From contig NZ_CP077077.1 of NCBI RefSeq assembly GCF_019139675.1, positions 3,410,001 through 3,474,000 on the forward strand: DNA of 64,000 bases. The letters run 5' to 3'. How positions within the stretch are numbered: the first letter of the stretch is position 1; every line of letters starts with the position of its first letter. This DNA comes from Pseudomonas maumuensis. GTDB taxonomy: Bacteria; Pseudomonadota; Gammaproteobacteria; Pseudomonadales; Pseudomonadaceae. The translations under genes and the position numbers were made by a program. The notes under the pieces were generated by a model. It had not been told where the DNA came from, made no database searches, and worked only from the letters and a program-made list of their open reading frames with translations. Positions 37,371-46,903 of this stretch are shown here, one piece after another.

Positions 37371-38276
37371 CTACCCTAGCTCGGCAAACTTGTCCTGGAG
37401 GAAGCCCCGCAACCGCTGAATCGCTGGCGACACTGCCTGGCGATGCACACACACCAATTGCAGCGGTGCCGCCTGGCCGCATTCCGATGGGAACAGCTCC
37501 ACCAGCCGCCCGGCCCGCACATCGGCCAGCACATCCAGCCGCGACTTGTAGACGATCCCCAACCCCGCCACCGCCCAGCGGCGGACCACATCGGCGTCGT
37601 CACTGGTGCGATCGCCCAAGACGCTCACCGTCCTGACCCCATCCGGCAGGTGGAAGCCCCAACGCTCGTGGGTCTGCTCGCCCATCACATAGCGCAGGCA
37701 GTTGTGCCCGGCCAGCTCCTCCGGTGTGCGCGGTGTGCCATGGCGGGCGATATAGCTCGGCGCGGCGCACAGCGTGCGGCGGTTGTCCGGGGCCAGAGGC
37801 AGCGCCACCAGGCCCGAATCGGCCAACTGGCCATAGCGGATACTGGCATCCAGGCGATCCCCCACCATGTCCGCCACCTGGTCGCTCAGGCGCAGTTGCA
37901 GGCTGATGCCCGGGTGCTGCAACTGAAACTCGTCGAGCCAGGGCAGCAGCACATTGCGCCCCAGGTCCGAGGGCATCGACAGGCGCAGCACCCCGCCGAT
38001 CTCCTCGCGCCCTTGCTCCAGGGCCATTTCGCCCTCCACCAGTGCCTCGAGCACCTGCCGCGCATGGGGCAGGTAGCGCAGGCCTTCGTCGGACAGGCGC
38101 AGGCGCCGGGTGGAACGCACCAGCAGACGGAACCCCAAACTGCGCTCCAGGCGCTGGACCGCGCCGCTGGCCAGGGCCGGCGAGATGTCCAGCTGCCGCG
38201 CCGCCGCGGAAAAGCTGCCGCTTTCCACGGTGCTGACGAACACCTGCAGATCGTCCATACGCACGAGCTTCTTCAT
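37371..38276 (-). CDS. LysR-family transcriptional regulator
   Basis: DNA-binding regulator of 301 residues. The N-terminal winged helix reads VSTVESGSFSAAARQLDISP and GAVQRLERSLGFRLLVRSTR, the LysR signature. A two-lobed effector domain covers about residues 90-295. The sequence is of the CrgA type that often controls neighbouring quinone reductases or dehydrogenases. Its start overlaps the stop of the GlxA-type regulator as ATGA, so both are read together. The converging dehydrogenase or the SDR gene are plausible targets. Confidence 0.9.
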   Translation of the reverse strand: MKKLVRMDDLQVFVSTVESGSFSAAARQLDISPALASGAVQRLERSLGFRLLVRSTRRLRLSDEGLRYLPHARQVLEALVEGEMALEQGREEIGGVLRLSMPSDLGRNVLLPWLDEFQLQHPGISLQLRLSDQVADMVGDRLDASIRYGQLADSGLVALPLAPDNRRTLCAAPSYIARHGTPRTPEELAGHNCLRYVMGEQTHERWGFHLPDGVRTVSVLGDRTSDDADVVRRWAVAGLGIVYKSRLDVLADVRAGRLVELFPSECGQAAPLQLVCVHRQAVSPAIQRLRGFLQDKFAELG

Positions 38277-39235
38277 GCCGGCACCTCGTTGTCCAGGCGC
38301 CGCGCATCGCGGCGCACGGCCTGCGGCGGGATGCCGAAGCCGCGCAAGAACGCCTCGCGCAGATGCCGACGATCGCGGAAACCGGTCTCGCGGGCGACCA
38401 CATCAAGGCTGTGGCGGCTCTGTTCGATCAACAGCCGCGCCGCCTCCAGGCGCAGGCGCTCGATGGCCTTGGCCGGCGATTCGCCAGTCTCGGCGCTGAA
38501 CACGCGACTGAACTGGCGCGGGCTCAGGTGCGCCACCTCGGCCAGCGTCTCGACGGTCAGGGGCTGCCCCAGGTGCCCGCGCACATGCTCCAGCACCGCC
38601 TGGATGCGGTCCGAGCGCGGCGTCATGGCCAACAGCTGCGAATGTTGCGATTGCCCGCCCGAGCGGCGTTGGTGCATCACCAGGCGATGGGCCACGCCCC
38701 TGGCGATCTCGGCGCCCAGGTCCTGCTCGACCATACCCAGGGCCATGTCGATGCACGCGGTCATGCCAGCCGAGGTCCACAGGTTGCCATCGGCGATGAA
38801 GATGCGGTCCTCCTCGAGCTGGATGCGCGGGAACATCTCGCGGAACTCACGGGCAAAGGCCCAGTGGGTGGTGGCGCGGCGCCCGTCGAGCAAGCCGGCC
38901 TGCGCCAGTATGAAAGCCCCGGTGCAGATACCCGCCGTGCGCCGGGCCTGGCCGCCGAGGCGCCGCACCAGCGCAACCGACTCGGGTGTAGGCGGTAAAT
39001 CGACCGGCGACAAGGTGCCCGCCACCAGCCAGGTATCGGCATGGCTCGGCGACCCCACCGCCTGGGTGTCGAGCACCAGGCCCAGGGACGAACGCAGCGG
39101 GCCGCCAGCGACACTGAAGTTGCCCAAGGCGTAGACCGGCCGCCCGGCCAGCAGGTTGGCGAACTCGAACACCGACTGCGAAGCCAGCGCCATCACCTGG
39201 AACCCTTCGCACAACAGATAACCGACCCGATGCAT
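38273..39235 (-). CDS. GlxA-type transcriptional regulator (DJ-1/PfpI domain + AraC helix-turn-helix)
   Basis: Regulator of 320 residues. The N-terminal DJ-1/PfpI-like domain (about 1-180) has the nucleophile-elbow cysteine in GICTGAFILAQAGLL. The C-terminal AraC domain (about 215-310) has two helix-turn-helix units (VETLAEVAHLSPRQFSRVF and VVARETGFRDRRHLREAF). It is divergent from the SDR gene across 104 bases, which probably contain its binding sites, and coupled to the LysR gene downstream. The effector is unknown. Confidence 0.9.
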   Translation of the reverse strand: MHRVGYLLCEGFQVMALASQSVFEFANLLAGRPVYALGNFSVAGGPLRSSLGLVLDTQAVGSPSHADTWLVAGTLSPVDLPPTPESVALVRRLGGQARRTAGICTGAFILAQAGLLDGRRATTHWAFAREFREMFPRIQLEEDRIFIADGNLWTSAGMTACIDMALGMVEQDLGAEIARGVAHRLVMHQRRSGGQSQHSQLLAMTPRSDRIQAVLEHVRGHLGQPLTVETLAEVAHLSPRQFSRVFSAETGESPAKAIERLRLEAARLLIEQSRHSLDVVARETGFRDRRHLREAFLRGFGIPPQAVRRDARRLDNEVPA

Positions 39236-39339
39236 GGAATGTACTCCAGGACATGTCTTAAATACGTACTATATGCGTCATTTGCGCCAGCAGCAAAGCC
39301 CAGCATCATGGCCTCACCCCAACCCACGGAGTCACAACC

Positions 39340-40125
39340 ATGAGCTCGAAAGGCACCGCACTCATCACTGGCGCATCCACCGGCATCGGCGCTGTGTACG
39401 CCGAACAGCTGGCCCACCGTGGCCACGACCTGATCCTGGTGGCGCGTAACCGCGAACGTCTCAACGCGCAAGCTGAGCGCCTCACCACCCTGACCGGCCG
39501 CAGCGTCGAGGTGTTGCCGGCGGACCTGGCCGATACCCAGGACCTGGCACGCATCGAGGCGCGCCTGCGCGAGGACGCCAGCATCGATCTGCTGGTGAAC
39601 AACGCCGGGATCGGCACCCACACTCCGCTGCTGGACAGCGACGTGGAGCAGATGACCCGGATGATCGCCCTCAACGTCACCGCCCTCACCCGCCTGACTT
39701 ACGCGGCAGTACCCGGTTTCGTCGCCCGTGGGCGCGGCGCGGTGATCAACATCTCGTCGGTGGTGAGCCTGGCCCCCGAACTGCTCAATGGCGTGTATGG
39801 CGCGAGCAAGGCCTATGTCACCGCCTTCAGCCAGTCGCTGCACAAGGAACTGGCCGGCAGCGGCGTGCAGGTCCAGGCCGTGCTGCCCGGCGCCACCGCC
39901 ACGGACTTCTGGGCCATCGGTGGGCTGCCGGTGGAAAACCTCGACCCGGCGATCGTGATGACGGCGCGGGACCTGGTGGTGGCGGCGCTGCAGGACTTCG
40001 ATACGGGACAGTTGATCTCGATCCCGTCGCTGCATGAGCACGAGCGCTACGTGGCTTTTGAAGCCGCCCGCCAGGGGCTGGCCGGGCAACTGTCCAATCA
40101 GCGCCTGGCGCCGCGGTATGGGTGA
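39340..40125 (+). CDS. Short-chain dehydrogenase/reductase
   Basis: Classical SDR of 261 residues. The nucleotide-binding motif is TGASTGIGAVYAEQLA, NNAGIG follows, and the catalytic Ser-Tyr-Lys is present as INISSVVSL followed by YGASKAYV. An arginine soon after the first motif (LVARNRERL) suggests NADPH preference. It is divergent from the GlxA-type regulator, which is the likely controller. The substrate is not evident. Confidence 0.9.
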   Translation: MSSKGTALITGASTGIGAVYAEQLAHRGHDLILVARNRERLNAQAERLTTLTGRSVEVLPADLADTQDLARIEARLREDASIDLLVNNAGIGTHTPLLDSDVEQMTRMIALNVTALTRLTYAAVPGFVARGRGAVINISSVVSLAPELLNGVYGASKAYVTAFSQSLHKELAGSGVQVQAVLPGATATDFWAIGGLPVENLDPAIVMTARDLVVAALQDFDTGQLISIPSLHEHERYVAFEAARQGLAGQLSNQRLAPRYG

Positions 40126-40357
40126 ACGTGGTTCAGACAGATACGTGCCACGTTCACACGCTTGATCACGCCTGACGACAAGGACGTCACCATGACTGCG
40201 ATTTCGACCTCCAGGCCTGACGCCCGGGGCGCAGCGCACCCCACGACCACCTGGCATTTCTATCAGTTGTCGCTGTTCCCACCGCTCGCCATCATCCCGG
40301 TTGCACGTTCGGCTCCTCTGGCCTCGCCGGCACGAACAACCCCCATGGACGAACCTC

Positions 40358-43015
40358 ATGAACAGAAGCCGCCTCAATCATCCATTCCTGCCCTTTTCCT
40401 TGGCGATGACATTACTGGTGCTGCTGCTCACCGGCCTGTCCTCAGGCTTCGCCCAGGCGGATGAAACGTACGATGTGCTGACCAACAAGAGCGCCTTCGA
40501 ACAAGGCGCTAGCAGACAGTGCCTGCGAGCCTCTGCATCTGGCCAGGAAGTCGACCTTGGCCCCTGTGAAACCGAGGGTGAGGCAGCCGAACTGACGCAA
40601 TGGACGGTTCGCCAGCAGGACGGAGGCCTGCTGTTGGTGAACCGCCGTACGGCGGCCGATGGCACACAGCGCTGCCTGGTCAACGTCGCCTGGGCACCGG
40701 CCATGGGCCCTTGCGACAGCTCACGGGACGAGAATCGCTGGATCGTGCGCGATGGCTCGCCCAACTACGTAAGCTTGCAGAATGCCTATTCCACCGAGCA
40801 ACGTTGCCTGGAGGTTAGCGACACGGCCGTTAAGCTGGTGACTTGCGCGCGCCTGCTCAGCGATACCGCGCTGTGGTCGGATACCCATATGCCCCGCGAC
40901 CCGGTTTATCACCAGGACCATCCCGAAGAGTTCCCGCAGCCGCGCACGCTGGATATCGCCGCCTTGCCCAGCGCCGAATCCGAACGTGCCCGCGCGCGAC
41001 AATCCCTGCTGTGGGCTGACTGGCAACCCACCGGTTTCCATCTCAACCCCTACACGGAACTGTCGGTCGACGTGGCAGGCGACCCCGGCGCTGCCGTGCT
41101 CGAGCTGGTTATCGGCACGCCTGCGCTGGTACACCCCTGGAACATCGCAAGCAGTGAGTCAGAGCCGCTTGTCCGAACACTGCAACCAGGTCAGAACCGA
41201 GTCTATTCGGTGCGAGGCGGCCTGATTTCGGTGCGCTACGTCACCGACAGCATCGATACCTCGGCCCCCAACGTCACCGTGACCCTCGGTGAACAGGCCG
41301 AGCCGGTGCCCTACTTCGAGCCAGGCAAAACCAGCCTCGAACAATGGAAAAGCATGCTCAAAGTCTCCAAAGTGCCCGTGGCACTGTTGCACAGCAAACG
41401 GGTGATCGTCGCCAGCTCGCTGCAAAGCATGCAACGCTCTGACCAGAATGCCGAAGCCTTGCTGCAGGTCATGGATCAGGGCATCCAGGCACAAGACCAG
41501 CTTGCGGGGCAGGCTGGCTCCGACCCACGGGACCGACCCAGCCCACTGCGGCGTTACGTGGTGGAAACGCAAACGGGCGTCAACCCGAACGCCAGTACAT
41601 ACCGCGCGGCGATCCCCGTCCCCTACGTGCTTGATGCACTTTCCGCGGACAAGGCGAAGTCCAACTGGATGCTCTGGCATGAACTGGGCCACTTGCGGCA
41701 GTCATCGATCTGGACCTGGAACCCAGGGCTACTCACCGAGGTGACCGTCAACGTGTATACCCTGGCCTCCCTGCGCCGCTTCTACGGGGAAATCGTACCT
41801 GCGCCCCCTGGTGGCCCTAGCCCGGCGCATTGGGACAAGGCGCAGATCTACCTGGCAGCACCGGAGAAAGACCGCGAGTTCGAGAACCTGAAAAAAACCG
41901 AAAACCTGCACATGGGCGTGATGTTCGAACAACTGCGCGTGGCCTTCGGCGAGACTTTCTATCCCACACTTGAACGCGCGGTGCGCGCTAGCCCGGACCC
42001 TGGCAACCGGCGTGGACGCAAGCAGTTGTTCATGGTCGAGGCCAGCAGGGCGGCAAAGCACGACCTTTCCGACTACTTCATCCATTGGGGCCTGGCACCC
42101 GATTCACAGACCCTCGCGGCAATCAAGGCCCTGGGGCTGGAAAAGCCGCAGGACGACCCTACCGCCAAGCCGGTGTACGGAGGCTCGGCCGCCAACCGCA
42201 TGCTGGACCTGTGGGGCTTCTGGGGGCCCGACGCAAAGTCTGCGAACCCCGAAAAGACCAAGATGGCCCCCAGAAATCTGCAGCTCGAAGGCCATGCATT
42301 CGCGGCGCAGGGCACGCACATCGAGGTGCTGCACAGCAACGGCGAATGGCGCGCTGTCGGTGATGTGGGCAAGTACCTGGCATTCAGCAATGCAAAACTG
42401 GACGAAACCTGGATGGGCAAGGATGGAACAGTCAAGGCACGACTCAAGGGCAGTACCGACAGTTCGACATTCACCGTGACTCAGCGTCCGCTGATCACCA
42501 AACTCACTGCCCTGCGCACCCCTGACGGGCTCATCAAGGTCACCGGGCGCGGCCAGCCGCAAGGGGCCTCCATTGACGTCGGCAGGCAGGATGGCTCCTG
42601 GCCCGGCATCGGCTCGATCAATGCCGATGGGACGTTCCAGCATGCGGCGCTGAACAATGGTTTCTTGATCGATGGCCGTACCACGCTGCATGCACGCATG
42701 GACTACCTTGGCCGCAAGTTCAAGGAGGACTACCTGGTACCCGTTGCCCAGGTGCTCGAACTTAGCGGTAAATGGGTCGGCAACAAACTGGAGGCCAAGG
42801 GCAAGGCAGCCCCGGTCGGGGCCACTGTCGAAGCACTGAACAGCCAACGCCAATGGGTAGGCATCGCATCGGTCAAGGCCGACGGCACATTCGCAAACCT
42901 GGGCCTGGACAGCCGCTACCTGAGCGACGGCAAGCAGATCCTGGAGGTCCATATCACGCTCGCCGACGGTAGCGTGACGCAGTCCAAGGTGGTCGATACC
43001 GGCGGCCAACGCTAA
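40358..43015 (+). CDS. Secreted M60-like metallopeptidase with lectin-like N-terminus
   Basis: Predicted secreted zinc peptidase of 885 residues. A signal peptide ends at FAQA (about residue 33). Residues about 45-180 contain three Cys/Trp-rich units (RQCLRAS..., QRCLVNV..., QRCLEVS...) like a ricin-type beta-trefoil. An M60 accessory and catalytic region follows, with HELGH at 441-445 and the third ligand E461 (LLTEVTVN), fitting HExxH-x(8-28)-E. The C-terminal 200 residues hold repeated Ig-like modules (QGASIDVGRQDGSWPGIGSI and VGATVEALNSQRQWVGIASV). M60 enzymes such as SslE and enhancin degrade mucin-type glycoproteins. The start ATG at 40358 opens the signal peptide. The 232 bases upstream show no clear gene. 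Confidence 0.82.
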   Translation: MNRSRLNHPFLPFSLAMTLLVLLLTGLSSGFAQADETYDVLTNKSAFEQGASRQCLRASASGQEVDLGPCETEGEAAELTQWTVRQQDGGLLLVNRRTAADGTQRCLVNVAWAPAMGPCDSSRDENRWIVRDGSPNYVSLQNAYSTEQRCLEVSDTAVKLVTCARLLSDTALWSDTHMPRDPVYHQDHPEEFPQPRTLDIAALPSAESERARARQSLLWADWQPTGFHLNPYTELSVDVAGDPGAAVLELVIGTPALVHPWNIASSESEPLVRTLQPGQNRVYSVRGGLISVRYVTDSIDTSAPNVTVTLGEQAEPVPYFEPGKTSLEQWKSMLKVSKVPVALLHSKRVIVASSLQSMQRSDQNAEALLQVMDQGIQAQDQLAGQAGSDPRDRPSPLRRYVVETQTGVNPNASTYRAAIPVPYVLDALSADKAKSNWMLWHELGHLRQSSIWTWNPGLLTEVTVNVYTLASLRRFYGEIVPAPPGGPSPAHWDKAQIYLAAPEKDREFENLKKTENLHMGVMFEQLRVAFGETFYPTLERAVRASPDPGNRRGRKQLFMVEASRAAKHDLSDYFIHWGLAPDSQTLAAIKALGLEKPQDDPTAKPVYGGSAANRMLDLWGFWGPDAKSANPEKTKMAPRNLQLEGHAFAAQGTHIEVLHSNGEWRAVGDVGKYLAFSNAKLDETWMGKDGTVKARLKGSTDSSTFTVTQRPLITKLTALRTPDGLIKVTGRGQPQGASIDVGRQDGSWPGIGSINADGTFQHAALNNGFLIDGRTTLHARMDYLGRKFKEDYLVPVAQVLELSGKWVGNKLEAKGKAAPVGATVEALNSQRQWVGIASVKADGTFANLGLDSRYLSDGKQILEVHITLADGSVTQSKVVDTGGQR

Positions 43016-43058
43016 GCGCTTCGCGCTTGCCCTAGGAACACATCCAAGCCCCAGGAGA

Positions 43059-43122
43059 ATGGGCAGGGTCTACGCTGAACGGTTCATGACAAGCATTCAT
43101 CATGGATCGAGGCCCTGCCCAT
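43059..43122 (+). promoter_or_regulatory. Inverted repeat enclosing the start region of the carboxypeptidase gene
   Basis: ATGGGCAGGG (43059-43068) is the exact inverse of CCCTGCCCAT (43113-43122), which contains the first two bases of the start codon. Pairing in the mRNA would bury the start and lie next to the GAGG ribosome-binding site. Confidence 0.4.
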
Positions 43123-44341
43123 GCGTTCGCAACTGATCTTTCTCTGCTTTACCCTCGCCTGCGCCGCCGCCCAGGCCGCCGAGCCCACGCCCCAGGAGCT
43201 GTTCCAGCAAGCCAAGGCCGAGCAGGCGCATTACCTGGAAACCCTCAAGGCCCTGGTTTCGGTGGATACCGGCACCGGGACCGAGGCGGGCCTGGAACAA
43301 GTCGGCGCCGAGCTGGTGAAACGCCTTGAGGCCTTGGGCGCCAAGGTCACCACCCAGCCGGCCACGCCCTCGGTGGGCGACAACATCGTCGGCACATTCA
43401 AGGGTACCGGCGACAAAGACTTCCTGCTGATGGTCCACTACGACACGGTGTTCGGCCCGGGTACCGTGGCCAAGCGCCCGTTCCGTATCGAAGGCGAGCG
43501 CGCCTATGGCCCTGGCGTGGCCGATGCCAAGGGCGGCGTGGCGATGATCCTGCATGCCCTGAAGCTGTTGCAGAACCAGCAGTACAAGGGCTATCGCACC
43601 CTCACCGTGCTGTTCAACCCGGATGAGGAAATGGGCTCGGCAGGCTCCAGGCAGCTAATCGCCGAGCTGGCGCGCCAGCACGACTTCGTCTTTTCCTACG
43701 AGCCACCGGACAAGGACGCGGTGACCGTCGCCACCAACGGCATCAACCGCCTGAAACTCACGGTGAACGGCCGCGCTTCCCACGCCGGCTCCGCGCCGGA
43801 GGCCGGGCGCAACGCGCTGATCGAGCTGGCGCACCAGTTGCTGCAATTGAATGCCCTCGGCGACAAGGACAAGGGTACCACCGTCAACTGGACCCTGGCC
43901 AAGGCCGGAGAGAAGGCCAACATCATCCCTGCCCTGGCCAGCGCCGAGGCCGACATGCGTTATTCCGACCTGAGCGAGACCGAGCGGGTACAGGAGGATG
44001 CCTTGCGGATCATCAAGAAGCAGTTGGTCGCCGATACCCAGGTCGAGCTGGTCATGGAAAAAGGCCGTCCGCCTCTGGCGAAGAACGACGCCTCCACACA
44101 GCTTGCACAAACTGCGCGGCAGCTCTACAGCAAGATCGACCGGCAACTGCAGCCCATCGCCATGCGCTTCGGCACCGACGCCGGCTATGCCTACGTGCCT
44201 GACAGCGACAAGCCCGCGGTGCTGGAGACCCTGGGTGTGGTCGGTGCCGGCCTGCATGGCGACGACGAGTACATGGAGATCGCCAGCGTGGCGCCGCGCC
44301 TGTACCTGACGGTGGCGATGATCAGGCAACTGGCGCAATAG
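43121..44341 (+). CDS. Periplasmic M20-family glutamate carboxypeptidase-like peptidase
   Basis: Exported zinc peptidase of 406 residues, close to carboxypeptidase G2, which removes C-terminal glutamate from folates and peptides. A signal peptide ends near residue 19 (AAAQA). Zinc and catalytic residues are visible: H106 and D108 (MVHYDTVFGPG), D135 (GPGVADAKGG) and E169/E170 (NPDEEMGS). The dimerisation domain contains the GRASHAGSAPEAGRNA segment. It precedes glcD by only seven bases, so the two may be co-transcribed. Glutamate release is family knowledge; the substrate here is inferred. Confidence 0.88.
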   Translation: MRSQLIFLCFTLACAAAQAAEPTPQELFQQAKAEQAHYLETLKALVSVDTGTGTEAGLEQVGAELVKRLEALGAKVTTQPATPSVGDNIVGTFKGTGDKDFLLMVHYDTVFGPGTVAKRPFRIEGERAYGPGVADAKGGVAMILHALKLLQNQQYKGYRTLTVLFNPDEEMGSAGSRQLIAELARQHDFVFSYEPPDKDAVTVATNGINRLKLTVNGRASHAGSAPEAGRNALIELAHQLLQLNALGDKDKGTTVNWTLAKAGEKANIIPALASAEADMRYSDLSETERVQEDALRIIKKQLVADTQVELVMEKGRPPLAKNDASTQLAQTARQLYSKIDRQLQPIAMRFGTDAGYAYVPDSDKPAVLETLGVVGAGLHGDDEYMEIASVAPRLYLTVAMIRQLAQ

Positions 44342-44348
44342 GCCGCCG

Positions 44349-45848
44349 ATGAACATCCTCTACGACGAACGTGTCGACGGCCCGCTGCCGCTCGTGGACA
44401 AGCCGGCGCTGCTGGCCGCCCTGCGCGAGACCCTGCCCGACCTGGACATCCTGCACCGCAGCGAAGACCTCAAGCCCTATGAATGCGACGGCCTCTCGGC
44501 CTACCGCACGCTGCCCCTGCTGGTGGCACTGCCCGAGCGGCTGGAGCAGGTGCAGGCGCTGCTGCGGCTCTGCCACCAGCGCGGCGTGCCGGTGGTCGCG
44601 CGCGGTGCCGGCACCGGCCTGTCGGGCGGCGCGTTGCCGCTGAGGCAGGGCGTCCTGCTGGTGATGGCGCGCTTCAACCGCATCCTCGAAGTCAATCCAC
44701 AGGGCCGCTTCGCCAGGGTCCAGCCCGGCGTGCGCAACCTGGCGATTTCCCAGGCGGCGGCGCCCCACGGTTTGTACTACGCGCCGGATCCCTCCTCGCA
44801 GATCGCCTGCTCGATCGGCGGCAATGTCGCCGAGAACGCCGGCGGCGTGCATTGCCTGAAGTACGGGCTGACCGTGCACAACCTCCTGAAAGTGGAGATC
44901 CTCACCGTCGAGGGCGAGCGCCTGACCCTTGGCAGCGATGCCCTGGACAGCCCCGGCTTCGACCTGCTGGCACTGTTCACCGGCTCCGAGGGCATGCTCG
45001 GCATCGTCACCGAGGTCACCGTCAAGCTGCTGCCCAGGCCACAGGTAGCGCGGGTACTGCTGGCCAGCTTCGCCAGCGTCGAGGACGCCGGGCGCGCGGT
45101 GGCCGATATCATCGCCGCCGGGATCATCCCGGCAGGCCTGGAGATGATGGACAACCTGGCGATCCGCGCCGCCGAGGCCTTCATCCACGCCGGCTACCCG
45201 GTGGACGCGGCGGCGATCCTGCTGTGCGAACTGGACGGGGTCGAGGCCGATGTGCATGACGACTGCGCCCGCGTCGATGCCCTGTTGCGCCAGGCCGGTG
45301 CCCGCGAGGTGCGCCTGGCCTGCGACGAAGCCGAGCGCGTGCGCTTCTGGGCCGGGCGCAAGAACGCCTTCCCGGCGGTGGGGCGCATTTCGCCGGACTA
45401 CTACTGCATGGACGGCACCATCCCGCGGCGCGAGCTGCCGCGCGTGCTCGCGGGCATCCGCCAACTATCCGAGAGCTACGGCCTGCGGGTCGCCAATGTG
45501 TTCCATGCCGGCGACGGCAACATGCACCCACTGATCCTGTTCGACGCCAACCAACCCGGCGAGCTGGAACGCGCCGAAGCCCTCGGTGGCCGGATCCTCG
45601 AACTGTGCGTGGCGGTGGGCGGCAGCATCACCGGCGAGCACGGCGTGGGCCGAGAGAAGATCAACCAGATGTGTGCCCAATTCAACGCCGACGAGATCAC
45701 CGTGTTCCACGCGCTCAAGGCCGCCTTCGACCCACGGGGCCTGCTCAACCCGGGCAAGAACATCCCCACCCTGCAGCGCTGCGCCGAGTTCGGTGCATTG
45801 CATGTGCATCATGGGCAGTTGCCCTTCCCCGACCTGGAGCGCTTCTGA
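44349..45848 (+). CDS. glcD: Glycolate oxidase subunit GlcD
   Basis: FAD-binding catalytic subunit of the membrane-associated glycolate oxidase, which oxidises glycolate to glyoxylate. It has 499 residues, the family size. The PCMH-type FAD domain has ARGAGTGLSGGALPL and the IGGNVAENAGGVHCLKYG segment. The C-terminal FAD-oxidase domain has FHAGDGNMHPLILFD and GEHGVGREKI. Its TGA overlaps the glcE ATG by one base. A gene for the GlcC regulator is not next to it. Confidence 0.94.
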   Translation: MNILYDERVDGPLPLVDKPALLAALRETLPDLDILHRSEDLKPYECDGLSAYRTLPLLVALPERLEQVQALLRLCHQRGVPVVARGAGTGLSGGALPLRQGVLLVMARFNRILEVNPQGRFARVQPGVRNLAISQAAAPHGLYYAPDPSSQIACSIGGNVAENAGGVHCLKYGLTVHNLLKVEILTVEGERLTLGSDALDSPGFDLLALFTGSEGMLGIVTEVTVKLLPRPQVARVLLASFASVEDAGRAVADIIAAGIIPAGLEMMDNLAIRAAEAFIHAGYPVDAAAILLCELDGVEADVHDDCARVDALLRQAGAREVRLACDEAERVRFWAGRKNAFPAVGRISPDYYCMDGTIPRRELPRVLAGIRQLSESYGLRVANVFHAGDGNMHPLILFDANQPGELERAEALGGRILELCVAVGGSITGEHGVGREKINQMCAQFNADEITVFHALKAAFDPRGLLNPGKNIPTLQRCAEFGALHVHHGQLPFPDLERF

Positions 45849-46894
45849 TGTGTACGGATATCAGCCAGCAGTTGCTGGAGCAGGTCAACCAGGCGTTGCG
45901 CCAGGACACCGCACTGCGTATCCAGGGCGGCAACAGCAAGGCCATGCTTGGCCGCCCGGTGGCCGGCGAGCTCGTCGACACCCGTGGGCACAGCGGTATC
46001 GTCAGCTACGACCCCACCGAACTGGTGCTCACCGCCCGCGCCGGCACGCCCCTGCGCGAGATCGAGGCAACGCTGCACGAGGCCGGGCAGATGCTGGCCT
46101 GCGAACCACCCCACCTAGGGCCCGAGGCGACACTGGGCGGCATGGTCGCGGCGGGGCTGTCGGGGCCGCGCCGGCCCTGGGCAGGCGCAGTGCGCGACTA
46201 TGTGCTCGGCACCCGGCTGATCACTGGCCACGGCAAGCACCTGCGCTTTGGCGGCGAGGTGATGAAGAACGTCGCCGGCTACGACGTGTCGCGGCTGATG
46301 GCGGGCAGCTTTGGTTGCCTGGGCCTGCTCACCGAGGTTTCGTTGAAGGTGTTGCCGCGTCCACGCCAGTGCCTGGGCCTGCGCCTGGAGATGGACGCCT
46401 ACCAGTCGCTGGCCAGACTAGCCGAGTGGGGCCGACAGCCGCTGCCGATCAGCGCCGCCTGCCACGACGGCGAGGCCTTGCACCTGCGCCTGGAAGGCGG
46501 CGAAGGCTCGGTGCGCGCGGCCCGCGAGCGCCTGGGCGGCGAGATACTCGACCCACTGTACTGGAGCGACCTGCGCGAGCAACGCCTGGCGTTCTTCGCC
46601 GCGCCTGCCACGTTGTGGCGGCTGTCCCTGCCCATCACCTGCGGCATGCTCGACCTGCCCGGGCAGCAGCTGATCGACTGGGGCGGCGCCCAGCGCTGGC
46701 TCAAGTCAGAAGCGCCGGCAGCGACCCTGCGCGCCCTGATGGCCGAGGTCGGCGGCCATGCCACCGCCTACGCGCCCGGCGACGACAGCAGCGCGCCACT
46801 GGAGCCGATGACGCTGCGTTACCACCAGGCGCTGAAGCGCCAACTCGACCCCCAGGGCATCTTCAACCCTGGCCGCCTGTATGCACACCTGTGA
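45848..46894 (+). CDS. glcE: Glycolate oxidase FAD-binding subunit GlcE
   Basis: Second flavoprotein subunit of glycolate oxidase, 348 residues. The short FAD domain contains QGGNSKAMLGRPV and the segment GPEATLGGMVAAGLSGPRRP. The start ATG shares its first base with the glcD stop, so translation is coupled. Open frame continues upstream in this frame inside glcD, but the family start is here. It is followed by glcF after nine bases. Confidence 0.93.
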   Translation: MCTDISQQLLEQVNQALRQDTALRIQGGNSKAMLGRPVAGELVDTRGHSGIVSYDPTELVLTARAGTPLREIEATLHEAGQMLACEPPHLGPEATLGGMVAAGLSGPRRPWAGAVRDYVLGTRLITGHGKHLRFGGEVMKNVAGYDVSRLMAGSFGCLGLLTEVSLKVLPRPRQCLGLRLEMDAYQSLARLAEWGRQPLPISAACHDGEALHLRLEGGEGSVRAARERLGGEILDPLYWSDLREQRLAFFAAPATLWRLSLPITCGMLDLPGQQLIDWGGAQRWLKSEAPAATLRALMAEVGGHATAYAPGDDSSAPLEPMTLRYHQALKRQLDPQGIFNPGRLYAHL

Positions 46895-46903
46895 GGCCGC
46901 GGC

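Noticed and set aside
40192..40464. Short open frame upstream of and overlapping the M60-like gene.
   Set aside because: No recognisable features, no good ribosome-binding site, and it overlaps the signal-peptide start of the clear peptidase gene in another frame.
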